Below are positions 11,801-22,000 of a stretch of DNA of 64,000 nucleotides, piece by piece (the stretch's first letter is position 1; the number at the start of each line of letters is the position of its first letter). The DNA is from Thamnidium elegans (Eukaryota; Mucoromycota; Mucoromycetes; Mucorales; Mucoraceae), in NCBI GenBank assembly GCA_025201345.1, contig JAIXMG010000034.1, positions 62,001 to 126,000 on the forward strand, written 5' to 3'. A model generated the notes under the pieces. It had not been told where the DNA came from. It did not search any database and worked only from the letters and a program-made list of their open reading frames with translations. Both the position numbers and the translations under genes were made by a program.

Positions 11801-12355
11801 ATTAAAAGATCTTTAACATTTATATCCGCTTTGCGGTTTAATATATCCTCAGAAATATCATAAGAGATTCTTTCCGACAATGGGGAAACTTTTCTTCTTG
11901 CCTTAGTTTTATTATTTTTAATATTTTCAACAATGTTACCATCATTATTTATATCATATATAATATTATTATCGGTAGGAAGATTTATTTCTTTATTTGT
12001 CATAATAGGAGCGCTAGGAATAGTAGGATAAGGTTGGGTAAGGAGAGAGGAGGGTTCTGATATATTATGGTCTTCTTCAATGTCCATATGATCTGTAGTA
12101 TCAATGTTTTTTATGGTTTTCTTATTATTTACTTTTTTTGTAGGAGTTTTATCATTTTTAGTAATTTTTTTTTTTTTTGGGTTTCTTTAGTAAGTTTGGA
12201 CAAAGGTTCAGAAGATTCCACTTTAGGGGGAGCATATAAATCAGTATTTAATAAATTTAGTTGTTGTGTATTTGTAGGCGGAATGGTTTTTTGATAAAAG
12301 TTTTGTTCAGACAGATGACCATTACCATGATTGAACATAGCATCTGTCTTACCTA
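8819..12355 (-). pseudogene. G1 pol: protease, reverse transcriptase, RNase H (interrupted)
   Basis: Reached from gag by a -1 frameshift at 12356-12362. Visible in order: aspartic protease (AILDTGSAKTVIS), an acidic linker, reverse transcriptase (FDLRSGFFQ, then IIYLDDVTCF with the YLDD box) and the RT thumb (QVRSFLGLASYYRRF). A solo LTR then interrupts at 9222-9572. RNase H follows (FYVITDASKEGLGAVLTQ ... LELLAVVWAV ... IISDHSALNGIL). Taking out the solo LTR and one copy of its TACAC duplication makes the frame continuous through PVLCKPDFMKEF. A second break is a frameshift in a poly-A run (about 12168-12180) separating the first 70 residues from the rest. Confidence 0.87.
9222..9572 (-). 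repeat. Solo LTR inside G1 pol, 5-bp TSD TACAC
   Basis: 351 bp with termini TGTGG...CCACA, flanked by TACAC at 9217-9221 and 9573-9577. Its distal half matches 43101-43276 (opposite orientation in the window), including GATCGTTACAC and the palindromic ATCGATGGTTCATCGAT. It is the product of LTR-LTR recombination of an element not otherwise complete here. Confidence 0.88.
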
Positions 12356-13720
12356 GTTTTTTGAGTATTGTTTTGAGTTATGATAATTATTTTTATTATC
12401 ATTAGGACGATATTGATTATTGGTATTATTTTCGTTTGAGGTTTGATTTTCAGAATATTGATCTTGTTGACTATTAAATCTATTCATCTGATAATCATTA
12501 CGATACCCATTATTTTGGATGTTAAAGTTATAATTATAATTAGGTTGTCTAGGTGGTTGACTATACGAATTTCGATTGTTATAGTTATTACGATAGTTGA
12601 GATCAGGTTGTTGATCATATTGACGGCGATATGTATAATACCCTTCAGAAGGACTGGCAGCATCATTATCAAAGTATAAATCTTCCTTTGAATAATAATT
12701 TCTTCTAGGTCTTCTAAAATTGTTATTCCTTTTAGATTCATAGTATCCAAAATTTCGAGTGTCTTCTTTCATATCGTTTTCCACCACTTCTTGTACGATA
12801 TTCTTGATGAAAGTTTTTAAATTTTTATTGGTTTTAAACGATTCGGTGGTAGGACCTTGTATGATGTTTTTATTAGTATGTTCATTTGAATCAATATAAG
12901 GTATCAACTGATGGAGATCGAGTGCTTCCAACTTAGCAGTTAAAGCTGACATAGTCGGAGATTCTCCATTAGCATACGCCTTATTATTTGATTTATAAAT
13001 TTTACTATTTACATCTTTCAAAGTATTAACCCTTTCGTCTATAAACCGTACAGATTTTTCATTTGTTAGACTATTACCAGTGGATACATTTATAGGATAA
13101 TTAACTTGCTTAGTATGTGCGACAAATGGATTTTCAACTAAATTAATAGCCTGGGGAGCATGCGCATTCCACCAACCTTCAGAATGGCGAACCCATTGCT
13201 CAAAAGAACTTGCAGATTGTTCACGACAAAAAGTTTTGAGGATTGGGAGCAAACCAGCGCGGAAACGAGAATGGGTAAGTTTTTCTTCTTTAATTTCTGC
13301 TAAGTCAGCAGCTTCATAAAGACGAGACAGAAATACCTGGGGAGATTCACCTTGGGATTGACACATTTCATTAAAAGCTAACTCATAGTTTTGAATGATT
13401 TGTTCAGTTATATAATGGTCTTGTAATAATTGGATTGCTTCTTGATAGGTAATTCTTCCTAAAGTAGTACCACGTTTTTCCAAACATTTGTCAAAATATA
13501 CGCCGGCGGAGCGTCGTAATTGGGTTCTTAAAATATTGACACGACGATGATCCTGAGTGATACCAGTAAGAGAGAAAAAGGTTTCTAATACAGATTTAAA
13601 ATATCTGAAATCTTCGCCTTCAAAATCATAAAATTCTATAATCTTGGGCTTAGCAGCAGACCAGTTGGTAGGCATAGTAGGAGATTCCAACACAGCTTGT
13701 TCGGTATTAGGAGGAGTCAT
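12353..13720 (-). CDS. G1 gag
   Basis: 455 residues. The N-terminal half is a retrotransposon Gag fold candidate (FEGEDFRYFKSVLETFF, LQDHYITEQIIQNYELAFNEM, SRFRAGLLPILKTF). The C-terminal half is very rich in Asn, Tyr, Arg and Gln (for example YNNRNSYSQPPRQPNYNYN) and has no CCHC knuckle, so RNA binding may rely on these basic, low-complexity repeats. It ends TCA AAA AAC TAG, a stop placed directly on a -1 slippery heptamer. The start is the first ATG about 100 nt inside the 5' LTR and PBS. Confidence 0.85.
   Translation of the reverse strand: MTPPNTEQAVLESPTMPTNWSAAKPKIIEFYDFEGEDFRYFKSVLETFFSLTGITQDHRRVNILRTQLRRSAGVYFDKCLEKRGTTLGRITYQEAIQLLQDHYITEQIIQNYELAFNEMCQSQGESPQVFLSRLYEAADLAEIKEEKLTHSRFRAGLLPILKTFCREQSASSFEQWVRHSEGWWNAHAPQAINLVENPFVAHTKQVNYPINVSTGNSLTNEKSVRFIDERVNTLKDVNSKIYKSNNKAYANGESPTMSALTAKLEALDLHQLIPYIDSNEHTNKNIIQGPTTESFKTNKNLKTFIKNIVQEVVENDMKEDTRNFGYYESKRNNNFRRPRRNYYSKEDLYFDNDAASPSEGYYTYRRQYDQQPDLNYRNNYNNRNSYSQPPRQPNYNYNFNIQNNGYRNDYQMNRFNSQQDQYSENQTSNENNTNNQYRPNDNKNNYHNSKQYSKN
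12356..12362 (-). promoter_or_regulatory. -1 ribosomal frameshift heptamer AAAAAAC at gag/pol junction
   Basis: In the gag frame the sequence is TCA AAA AAC TAG. AAAAAAC fits the X XXY YYZ rule, the gag stop follows at once, and a -1 slip enters the frame that continues KKLGKTDAMFNH into pol. A stimulatory structure downstream was not assessed. Confidence 0.7.
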
Positions 13721-13800
13721 TTTTAAAGTGAATAAATAACTTGCTTGATAAGTTAATTAATTTGTAGAGATAATAACAGATAGATAAGATAATATAAACC

Positions 13801-13818
13801 CTGTTAGTGAGCACCACT
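13801..13818 (-). other. G1 primer binding site
   Basis: Directly inside the 5' LTR, after one spacer base, the minus strand reads TGGTGCTCACTAACAGGG. It starts with TGG, the complement of a tRNA CCA end. The tRNA that would pair (3' end ...GTTAGTGAGCACCA) was not identified. Confidence 0.55.
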
Positions 13819-14424
13819 TGATACAATGTGGTTCCGTTGTGATAGATAATTTATAAGTTCTTTTAAAAGAGGAGATAGCCAGAGAGTCTTCTAATATATT
13901 CAGTTTTAAATAGTGAGCACCACGTCGTTTTTATATAAATATATATTATAAATATAAGGAGACGAATCCAAAGAGAGAGAAAATATAGTAAAGAAAAAAA
14001 TATAATTGATAAAATAAAATATAAAAGTACAATGAAATATAGTATTAATATACTTGTTTTCAAGGGAAAATAAAGTTATAAAAGTTATTATAAAGAAAAA
14101 AAAATAATAGTATACTTGGTAAAATACTTCAAGTTATAGTCAGTGAATTTATGTTATAATATGATTGATTTTTATTTAAAGTAATTTTTTTGGGGTTTTT
14201 ATATCTGATTATATGTAATGGGATCGGTTATTCTTACCCATGATTTCTCGGAAAGAGAAATAGATGATACTAAGATTTTAATTCTATAATTTGTTTTGAT
14301 AAAAAGAGTAAAGTATAATAAAAAAATACTAAAGTTTTAGAAGATAATTTAGTTTATCTGAAAGTAAAAAGTCGGAAGTGTTGTAAAAGAATTATTAAAA
14401 AGTCAGAATTTGTCAGATTGTAAC
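13819..14424 (-). repeat. G1 5' LTR
   Basis: 606 bp, direct repeat of 6083-6701. A 74-bp piece of this LTR end also occurs inverted at 18679-18752. Confidence 0.88.
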
Positions 14425-14524
14425 ATTAAATTTATCGCTTCTAACTAAATCTTTTGTATTTTTTTTTCTCTTAGATCATAGTATTTGGTTCAAAAAATTT
14501 AGTAAAACTTTAGGGAGGGGATAT

Positions 14525-14665
14525 TGTCACAGTTAAAATTGAATAAGCTGTGTACTGCTTCAATTTAGATATAAATTACTTTAAAATATAAACTCAATAA
14601 AAGATCATCTTTTTACTACTATACATTTATTACTATAAGACTTATCTATTAAAATAACTCTGACA
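14525..14665 (+). repeat. G0 3' LTR
   Basis: Short LTR of 141 bp from TGTCACAGTT to AACTCTGACA, just after a purine tract (GGGAGGGGA) ending at about 14521. It completes the G0 element that begins again at 14430 after the G1 insertion. A copy of its last ~20 bp (ATTAAAATAACTCTGACA) is at about 18658-18676. Confidence 0.7.
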
Positions 14666-14703
14666 CAAAATTGAGATACAATTTTGACTAAAAGAATAGT
14701 GAC
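14666..14703 (-). repeat. Fragment of G2-type LTR end
   Basis: CAAAATTGAG followed by CAATTTTGACTAAAAGAATAG and GTGACA nearly matches the outer end of the G2 5' LTR at 24220-24260. It stops 40 bp from the 3' end of the tRNA-Tyr gene. G0 is inserted next to or into it. Confidence 0.65.
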
Positions 14704-14743
14704 ACAAAATGATATTGTGTGACAATAGCATCACCAAAAAAAA

Positions 14744-14827
14744 TCCGATCAACCAGATTCGAACTAGTGACCTAGAGATGACAATGTACACTACAGTCTC
14801 CCGCTCTACCAACTGAGCTATGATCGG
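14744..14827 (-). tRNA. tRNA-Tyr (GTA) with an 11-nt intron
   Basis: Complete cloverleaf on the minus strand. The acceptor CCGATCA pairs perfectly with TGATCGG; the discriminator is A and a T run follows for termination. The D arm is GCTC-AGTTGGTA-GAGC. The anticodon stem GGAGA/TCTCT encloses CTGTAG, an 11-nt insert and A, giving anticodon GTA with the intron after position 37, as usual for eukaryotic tRNA-Tyr. The T arm is ACTAG-TTCGAAT-CTGGT. LTR sequence lies 40 bp downstream. Confidence 0.95.
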
Positions 14828-15267
14828 TATAATTATTGTTCGTCAAGACGAATATTAATGATATTCCACCAATAATATTGTCTTACAAGTAATAAGCCTT
14901 TAACTAAGAGTAAGGAAGTATAAAACTTATTACAAAGAATATAGTTATAAAATAGCAGGAAGAAAGATGTTTATTTATTATATGCAAGTGAGAGATTTAT
15001 ATAATAATTCTCTCCTATATATTTATATTGGGCTTAGATCTGTGTCACCTATTCGCCTAGATGTAGGTGCCACAGGTCTGAACCTCTTTGTCTTATTCTG
15101 ATTCCAGTTTACTATGAATTCTGGTGTATCTTCTATACTTGCCATTAGCTCTGGCTCGACATGTTGTCATTCCGAAAAACACTGATGGTTTGGATGTCTC
15201 GGATATCGAAGGTTCGGCCCGCAACAGTCCGGTAGTTCCGACCCATACTGAAGACCTTATGGATATA
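14828..15267. other. Non-coding stretch upstream of tRNA-Tyr, with a repeat fragment
   Basis: No gene seen. The segment 15178-15265 resembles 24393-24470 near the tRNA-Pro gene: both read ACTGATGG-TTGGATG, then AGTCCGGT-GTTCCG or AGTCCGGTTGGTCCGG, then GAAGACCT-ATGGATAT. This suggests a shared, otherwise unrecognised repeat in the 5' flank of both tRNA genes. T1 ends the similarity at 15266. Confidence 0.45.
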
Positions 15268-16894
15268 CAGTGACTAGCAAAACTGTCCCTATGTTGGGAA
15301 ATTTAAAACATAATGATTATTAATTCTAGGACATGTAACATTTGAGTATTGGCTTATAAGTAATATCTGGTATAAAAATGATGTAAATTTCATTTAAAAA
15401 AAAGGGAATCAAAATATCTCCTATGGCGTGAGAAACAATCTGATTAATATGATCGGTACATAGGGACAATTTTGCACGGATATTTAGAATTCTCAATTTC
15501 TGTAAAAAAAATAATACCACAATTTGATTACTCATCCGAAATGCTTAAAATTAAGAATGAATATTTGAGAAGTTGTTCTCTATTATATTTTACATTTGTT
15601 TGTATATTTTTTAAAGGCCACGTGATTATGCGCGTAACTAGACAAAACAAGCAAAAAGATATCGTTTCTTTACTTCAAAGCGGTGAAACCATTCGGCAAG
15701 TATCTAAGAAGACTGGTGTTAGCAAGAGCGTTATTGGTAGAATATCAAAGAAATCCGTTCCTGATAAATTACCTGGTAGATCTGGTCGACCACCATTACT
15801 TTCACCGGCTAGTAAGAGATATTGTGTTCGAAAAGTGACCGCTGGAAACCTAGACAATGCCGTAAAAGTAAAAAAAGAGCTTGAAAAGGATATTGGAATA
15901 GCTGTAAGTACTGATACTATCAGACTTGCTTTTCGTGGCTCAGGTTTAGGTGCTATAGAAAAGAAAAAAAAAACCTAGGTTAACAAAGACCAATGCTAAA
16001 AAAAGGCTTCAATGGTGTAAAATGCATCTTGATTGGAGACGCGTTATCTGGTCGGATGAAACAAAAATAAATCAGTTCAATTCTGATGGACGTGTCTGGG
16101 CATGGATTCGTGACGGGGAATGTCTTCAACCAAAACATGTGAAGATGACAGTAAAACATGGTGGTGGTAGTATAATGATTTGGAGTGCGATAACGTATGC
16201 TGGCACCGGTTGGATGTGTAAGATTGATGGTAATATGGATAAAACATTGTAAAAGGAGATATTAGAAGATGATCAAGCTAAAACAATTGATTTTGCATGT
16301 GAAAAATTAAACTTACGCCGTGATCAAGTCTATTTTCAACATGACAATGATCCAAAACATACGTCAAACCTAGTTAAAAATTACCTCAAAGAGCAGGATT
16401 ATCAAGTCTTGCAATGGCCAGCTCAATCACCAGACTTAAACCCAATCGAAAACATGTGGCAATTACTAAAAATCCGTTTAAATCAATATGATACACCACC
16501 AAAAGGTATGAACGACTTATATGAGCGTGTATCAGAAGTTTGGTATGACGTATTAAAGCCAGAAGAGTGTATAAAGGTGATCGAAAGTATGCCAAGACGT
16601 ATTGCAGAATGTATTAAAAATAAAGGATACTGGACTAAGTACTAGAAGATAGTATATGAATAAAATTAAACTTTTTAAATATCCGTGCAAAATTGTCCCT
16701 ATGTACCGATCATATTAATCAGATTGTTTCTCACGCCATAGGAGATATTTTGATTCCCTTTTTTTTAAATGAAATTTACATCATTTTTATACCAGATATT
16801 ACTTATAAGCCAATACTCAAATGTTACATGTCCTAGAATTAATAATCATTATGTTTTATATTTCCCAACATAGGGACAGTTTTGCTAGTCACTG
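15268..16894 (+). mobile_element. Tc1/mariner element T1
   Basis: 1627 bp, flanked by TA on both sides (15266-15267, 16895-16896). The terminal inverted repeats are very long (about 220 bp, near-identical), running from CAGTGACTAGCAAAACTGTC inward to about 15487 and 16675. Each arm carries at its inner edge an inverted version of its outer motif (CATAGGGACAATTTTGC against GCAAAACTGTCCCTATG). The transposase is broken. Confidence 0.93.
15628..16645 (+). pseudogene. Tc1-like transposase of T1 (frameshift plus stop)
   Basis: The N-terminal part (15628-15978) is a helix-turn-helix module (SGETIRQVSKKTGVSKSVIGR) with the GRPPLL linker typical of Tc1 transposases. In a run of 10 A (15964-15973) one base fewer is needed to continue as KPRLTKTNAKKRLQW. 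The DDE part follows: VIWSDETK (first D), VYFQHDNDPKHTS (second D) and SPDLNPIENMW (E, DD34E). A TAA at 16250-16252 interrupts after MDKTL. The frame then runs to a normal GYWTKY end. Two breaks make it inactive. The A-run break falls at the same linker as in T3. Confidence 0.9.
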
Positions 16895-16896
16895 TA

Positions 16897-17033
16897 GTAT
16901 ATTCAATGATACAAATTTATACATAATTTATACAAGTATATATTCTCACATATTGCTTACATAAATTATACACAAATGTTGTATACTATATATATCTACT
17001 CAGACACCTTCTATTGTTCTCTTTTATCGATTA
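16897..17033 (-). repeat. LTR fragment (547-bp family, reverse) between T1 and T2
   Basis: Matches 36402-36543 of the solo LTR at 36391-36933, from GTATATTCAATGATAC to TTTATCGATTATA. T1 and T2 both cut into this LTR copy; the rest of the LTR is not seen past T2. Confidence 0.75.
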
Positions 17034-17035
17034 TA

Positions 17036-18626
17036 CAGTGGGTACATAAATTGACCCACAAAACTTGTTTTTAGCGTATCTTTTGATTGAATAAAGCTAG
17101 ATAGCTCAAATTTAAAAATATGTTACGTCTTCAAGTTCTAAATCAATTCCAGTAAGATGTTTATGTTTAAATCGGAGATTCAATTAGAAATAGAAGATAT
17201 GCGAAATTTTATTAAAAAAAGAGAAAACATAAAAAAATTAATATGTTGTATATCCCCCTTTAGCATTGATAACAGCTTCAATTCTTTTGTGATAGCCATT
17301 GTAGTACTTATCCATATCGTCCTTGGTAAATCTGTTCCATTCATAATCAAATCTTCGCCATAATTCGTCAACATTTTTAGGCTTAAGCGAATAACCGTCT
17401 AGCCTTTTCTTTACATGATGCCAGAGGTGCTCAATCGGATTAAGATCTGGACTACATGGTGGCCAGTCTTTGATATACTTTATGCCCTGGCTATCCATCC
17501 AACTTTTGCTACTTTTTGAAGTGTGGCACTTAGCACCATCCTGTTGAAAAAGAACACCACTATGGGTTAGACCGTAGTATCCCAATGTATCAAAGTATGA
17601 TGTCTGTAAAACATGTTGATAAAGGTCTGAATTCATAGTTTTCTCAAGTAAACAGCATGCATAACCAGGTCCAAATGCTGTCATACAACCCCATATCACT
17701 ATAGATCCTCCACCACTCTGTTTTTTACCTCTAAAGTTGAACGGCCTAAGTTTCTCACCTTTCAGAACTTACGTATATTCCGCTCCATCTGATCCCCAGA
17801 GGTTTAACTTGGTTTCGTCTGAGAATACGACCTTCTTCCAATCTTCCACTGACCAATTACGATGTTCTTTCGCCCACTTATAACGTTTCTTCATATGCGT
17901 AATATCAATGGCGGCTGTTGAATACTTAAATCTACACCTAAAGCCTAACTCTCTAATGACTTTTCGGGCGGCATTATAGCTAATTGAGTAACCAACACTA
18001 CACAAGTATTTATGGACATCACGAGCAGACTGTAAGGAACCGGATCGAAGTTTTAAACGTATCAATGTTTTAGTAAATGGCTTCACAATGCTGGGTCTTC
18101 CGGTATGTTGTCGAATATAATTTGGAATAATGCCTGATCTCAATCTGTTTACATGAGACTTCGAAACTCCAGTACGTTTCACAATGTTTATAGTAGGTTC
18201 ACCTTTCAAAATCAGAGACTTGACATCATCACGTTTACTTTGGCTGAGTTTATAAGGCATAGTTATTTTTAAAAGTGGTAAAATTTGGAGAGAAATAGTG
18301 AGTGGAAAATATTGGAAAAGTTCGAAGGTATTTATAGCATAAAATAGAGGAAGGTTTAAATATTAATATACTATAAATATATTCTAGATACATCTACGTG
18401 CCGGTCGTAAATGATTTATTACTTAAATTATGCGGAAAATTAAAAAAATTCCGAATCACTTTATTTTCCTTACATCATGATTACGTCATAGAGAATAATT
18501 AAAATTCTATTCATAATAAAATTTAGACTGTTCTGATTCCTTTGATACTTAGCTTGAATAGCTAGTACCATTATTTGATGAGATAATTAGAAAACAATTT
18601 TTGTGGGTCAATTTATGTACCCACTG
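17036..18626 (-). mobile_element. Tc1/mariner element T2
   Basis: 1591 bp with TA duplications at 17034-17035 and 18627-18628. The inverted repeats begin CAGTGGGTACATAAATTGAC at both ends (about 28 bp clear). It holds one transposase with a single premature stop. Confidence 0.92.
17238..18260 (-). pseudogene. Tc1-like transposase of T2 (one in-frame stop)
   Basis: Reads from ATG at 18260 through an HTH region (GEPTINIVKRTGVSKSHVNR), a GRPSIV linker and VVFSDETKLNLWGSDG (first D) to a TAA at 17769-17771. The frame continues without shift through GGGSIVIWGCM, VLFQQDGAKCH (second D) and CSPDLNPIEHLW (E) to the GGYTTY end at 17238. The stop falls where T3 has a Tyr-Trp pair, so it looks like a nonsense mutation. 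The donor-like GTAAGT at the stop does not lead to a plausible in-frame intron. Confidence 0.9.
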
Positions 18627-18628
18627 TA

Positions 18629-18793
18629 CAAATAACTAGTACTCCATTTGTAACACTATTAAAATAACTCTGACACTAGAAGACTCTCTGGCTATCTCCT
18701 CTTTTAAAAGAACTTATAAATTATCTATCACAACGGAACCACATTGTATCATTAGATACAGATAAAACCCACGACAGAATAGTGACACACTTC
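18629..18793. repeat. Mosaic of LTR debris
   Basis: Contains the end of a G0-type LTR (18658-18676), then 74 bp of the G1 LTR end in inverse orientation (18679-18752), then short unknown sequence to the G2 target duplication ACTTC. No gene. Confidence 0.65.
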
Positions 18794-18969
18794 TGTCAGC
18801 GTCTGAAGTGTATATTGTTTTGTTATTTAATATTTATTATAAAAGTATATTTTATATGTTTAGATGTAAAAGAGTGATTAAGATTTATTAAATGACAATT
18901 GAATATTATTTATATTACAATTAAAGTAGTACAAAATTGAGGACCAATTTTGACTAAAAGAATAGTGAC
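18794..18969 (-). repeat. G2 3' LTR
   Basis: 176 bp, identical by eye to 24085-24260. Plus-strand limits TGTCAG...AGTGAC. Confidence 0.92.
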
Positions 18970-19000
18970 AATACTCCCCTCCCAACTTGTAGTATGATGA

Positions 19001-19051
<51 letters not shown>

Positions 19052-19056
<5 letters not shown>

Positions 19057-22000
19057 CTTTTGCTCTAGCTATTCGAGGTATATACCATGATTTATCTATC
19101 TTTGAACCATCATATTTCACCGGGACCAGTCTATCTGTATGAACCCATGAGGAATAGGTTTTCCCATCTACTTCTTTTATTTGATACGTATTATAATCTA
19201 AGTTTCTTTTTAGCACCTGGTAAGGACCCATCCAATTGAATTCAAGGCCTTTCTTTGATTCGTGTCGCAGTAGCACATAATCATTGATCTGGAATGTTTG
19301 TGTTGGCTTTCCGTTCATAGCAGCGTCCCATCTCTCTTTATCTTTACTAGATTGTATTTTCATTCTATCTTCAGCAAGATGTCTTTGTTCACGAAGTTTC
19401 CTTAAATGAGTAAGTGCGTCTTCAGCAATAAGCTCAGGATCTTCCTCAGTGTAAGGATCCAAGAAAGGACGAAGAATATCACCTGGAATAATAGGATCAA
19501 CACCATAAACCATGAAAAAAGGACTAAGACCTGTAGTATGGTGTTTTCTTACACGACAAGCAAAAAGAGCAGTGTCAATAAATTCGTCCCAGCTATGGGT
19601 GTCACCTTTAACATATTTAGTAACCATGTGTTTGAAAGTTTGGTTAAGTCGTTCGCACTTTGAGTTAGTTCGTGGATGAAAAGCACTAGTAAAAATATGG
19701 TTTGCTTTGATTTTCTTCATATACTGCTTTAAAATTTTGGACATGAAATTAGCGCCACGATCAGAGACGAGTTCAGCAGGGCAACCAAAACGCATTACGA
19801 TTTCTTCATATAAAAATTTTACGATTTCAGGAGCAGTAGCATCATTTAATGCACGAGCAATAGGCCAATTGGTATTATAGTCAACAGCCATGATAATCCA
19901 TTTGTTTCCGTTATCAGTAGTAGGTAAAATACCAATAAAATCAATATGCCATCTAGAGAAAGGGGGAGGAACTTCAAGTGGTTTCATAGGAGCATGATGT
20001 ATATTTTTTTCTTTTCGAGCATGTAATTGACATTCAGGACATTGAGCCAACCAATTTTTTATATCTTGATTCATTTGTGGCCACCAAAATCTGGATTTCA
20101 TTAAATGTTCTATTGTAGTGGTTCCCTGATGACCGAATCCACGATGAAAGTCTTCAACTAAATCAGCTCGTCGTTTGAAAGGTATAAATTTAGTCCATAC
20201 ATCAGAAGTATTTTTTGACCTTTTCCAAATATGATCATCTTTAGCTTTGAAATGTTTTTGTTGTTGTAACAGTTTCTTCTTCCATTTTTCTGGCCATTGA
20301 GCTGGAGGTTTAAAGTAAAAAAGAGGCCAATCTTTAGTGGTATCAGATAGTTCAGTTTCGGGTTTTGTTGTTAACACAGCAGCAGCACAAGTTTCATAAA
20401 ATTCATACAGATATTTAGGTTCGATAGATTTAACAGCAGGCTTACAATTTTGACCATCACGTCTACTAAGAAGATCTGGAATAATATTATCAGTACCTTT
20501 TTTATAAATAATTTTAGGACTATATAGACTAAGTTCAGACATCCATCTTACTAATCTTGGTGATATCTTTGAACTGTCATTATAATATTTCAATGGAAGA
20601 TGATCTGTATATACTTCATACTTGTTACCATCAATAAAACATCTCCATATGCGTAATGCATTTAAAATACTTAAAAGCTCTCTTTCTTGCGCGGGATAGT
20701 TTCGTTCTTCTTTACTCAATTTACGAGATTCATAAGCAACGGGCTTCCAGATTCCATTACCAGTAATTTCTTCTTGAAGAAGTACAGCACCCAGACCGGT
20801 ATCAGAGGCATCACATTCTATTCTAAATTCTTTTGACATATCAGGTGTAAGCAACACAGGAGCAGAAGTAAGAAGAGTCTTCAATTTCACAAATGCGTTT
20901 TCACATTCAGATGACCAAAGTATATTACGTTTTTTATGACCCGTACCTTTGGTTAAGTCAGTAATAGGGGCAGCGATAGTAGAAAATGCAGGCACAAATT
21001 GTTTATAGTATTGACATAAACCAATAAATTTTCGAACGTCTTGAACATTAATAGGACGCGGCCAATTTGCAATAGCGAGTATTTTCTTTTCAGATGGAAG
21101 AATACCCTGTCCCGCAATAAGATCATGACCTAAAAATGTTAGCCTTTTTTGATTGAACATACATTTCTTTTTATTGACGATTAATTGTGCTTTTTCCAGT
21201 TTTTGTAATACCATATGCACATGTTTTTTATGCAATTCAACATCATTACCTTTCGTAAATATTAGAATATCGTCAATATATACAATACATATTTTATCAA
21301 TGAGATCACGTAATTCATTATTGACCATATTCATAAACTGTCTACCACTGTTTTTTAGTCCAAAAGGAATGACCCGCCACTTGTACTGACCGTATCTAGT
21401 GTTAATTGTAGTCTTTTCAGAATCAGAATCAGTTAGTCGTTGTTGATGAAATCCGCTTTTTAGATCTAAAGAACTATAGAAATTTGCTCCATGCAATTGC
21501 TCTAAGCATTCATCAATACGAGGAACTGGAATACCTTGAGAGATTGTTGCTTTATTGACAGCTCTATAATCACAAACCATCCTTAATTTGAACGAATTAC
21601 CATCTTTTTGCTTAACGAACAGAACAGGAGATCCATAAGGTGATGCTGTGGGTTCAATTAATCCTTGTTTTAATAATTCATCTAATTGTCGTCTAAGTTC
21701 TTTCAATTCGATAGGACTCATTTTGTATGGTGCAATTGATATCGGAATATGATCAGGTTTAAGTAATATCATATCTTGTGCTGTGTTACGGATAGGTGGT
21801 AAGTGATCAATGGTACCTTTAAAAACTTCAGGATATTCTTTTTCAAATTCATCACGCCATTGTTGATTCATTTTTTCATTTTCAGTCAGATTTACAGCAA
21901 TTTCATTTTTATCAATACTATTTAAATTATTAGTTTCTAAAATTAATTTTAAATCTATAAAATAACATTCTTCAATTTTCTTTTTCTTTAATAAATTTTC

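Larger units (their letters stand above)
6083..14424 (-). mobile_element. Ty3/gypsy LTR retrotransposon G1
   Basis: Minus-strand element with a 5' LTR at 13819-14424, a PBS at 13801-13818, gag, pol, a separate integrase ORF, a small coiled-coil ORF and a 3' LTR at 6083-6701. A perfect 5-bp duplication ATTAA flanks it (6078-6082 and 14425-14429). It is nested in the 3' UTR of G0, whose purine-rich tract (TTTAGGGAGGGGAT) and LTR resume at 14430-14665. A solo LTR (9222-9572) splits its pol, pol also has a poly-A frameshift, and the two LTRs differ by indels, so it is an older, dead copy. Confidence 0.9.

Noticed and set aside
12129..12338. Separate small gene between G1 gag and pol
   Set aside because: It is the start of the pol frame entered by -1 frameshift, cut off from the rest by an A-run shift.
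17699..17772. Possible intron in T2 starting at GTAAGT next to the stop codon
   Set aside because: Removing any GT-AG segment here would delete residues aligned with T3; a simple nonsense mutation fits better.
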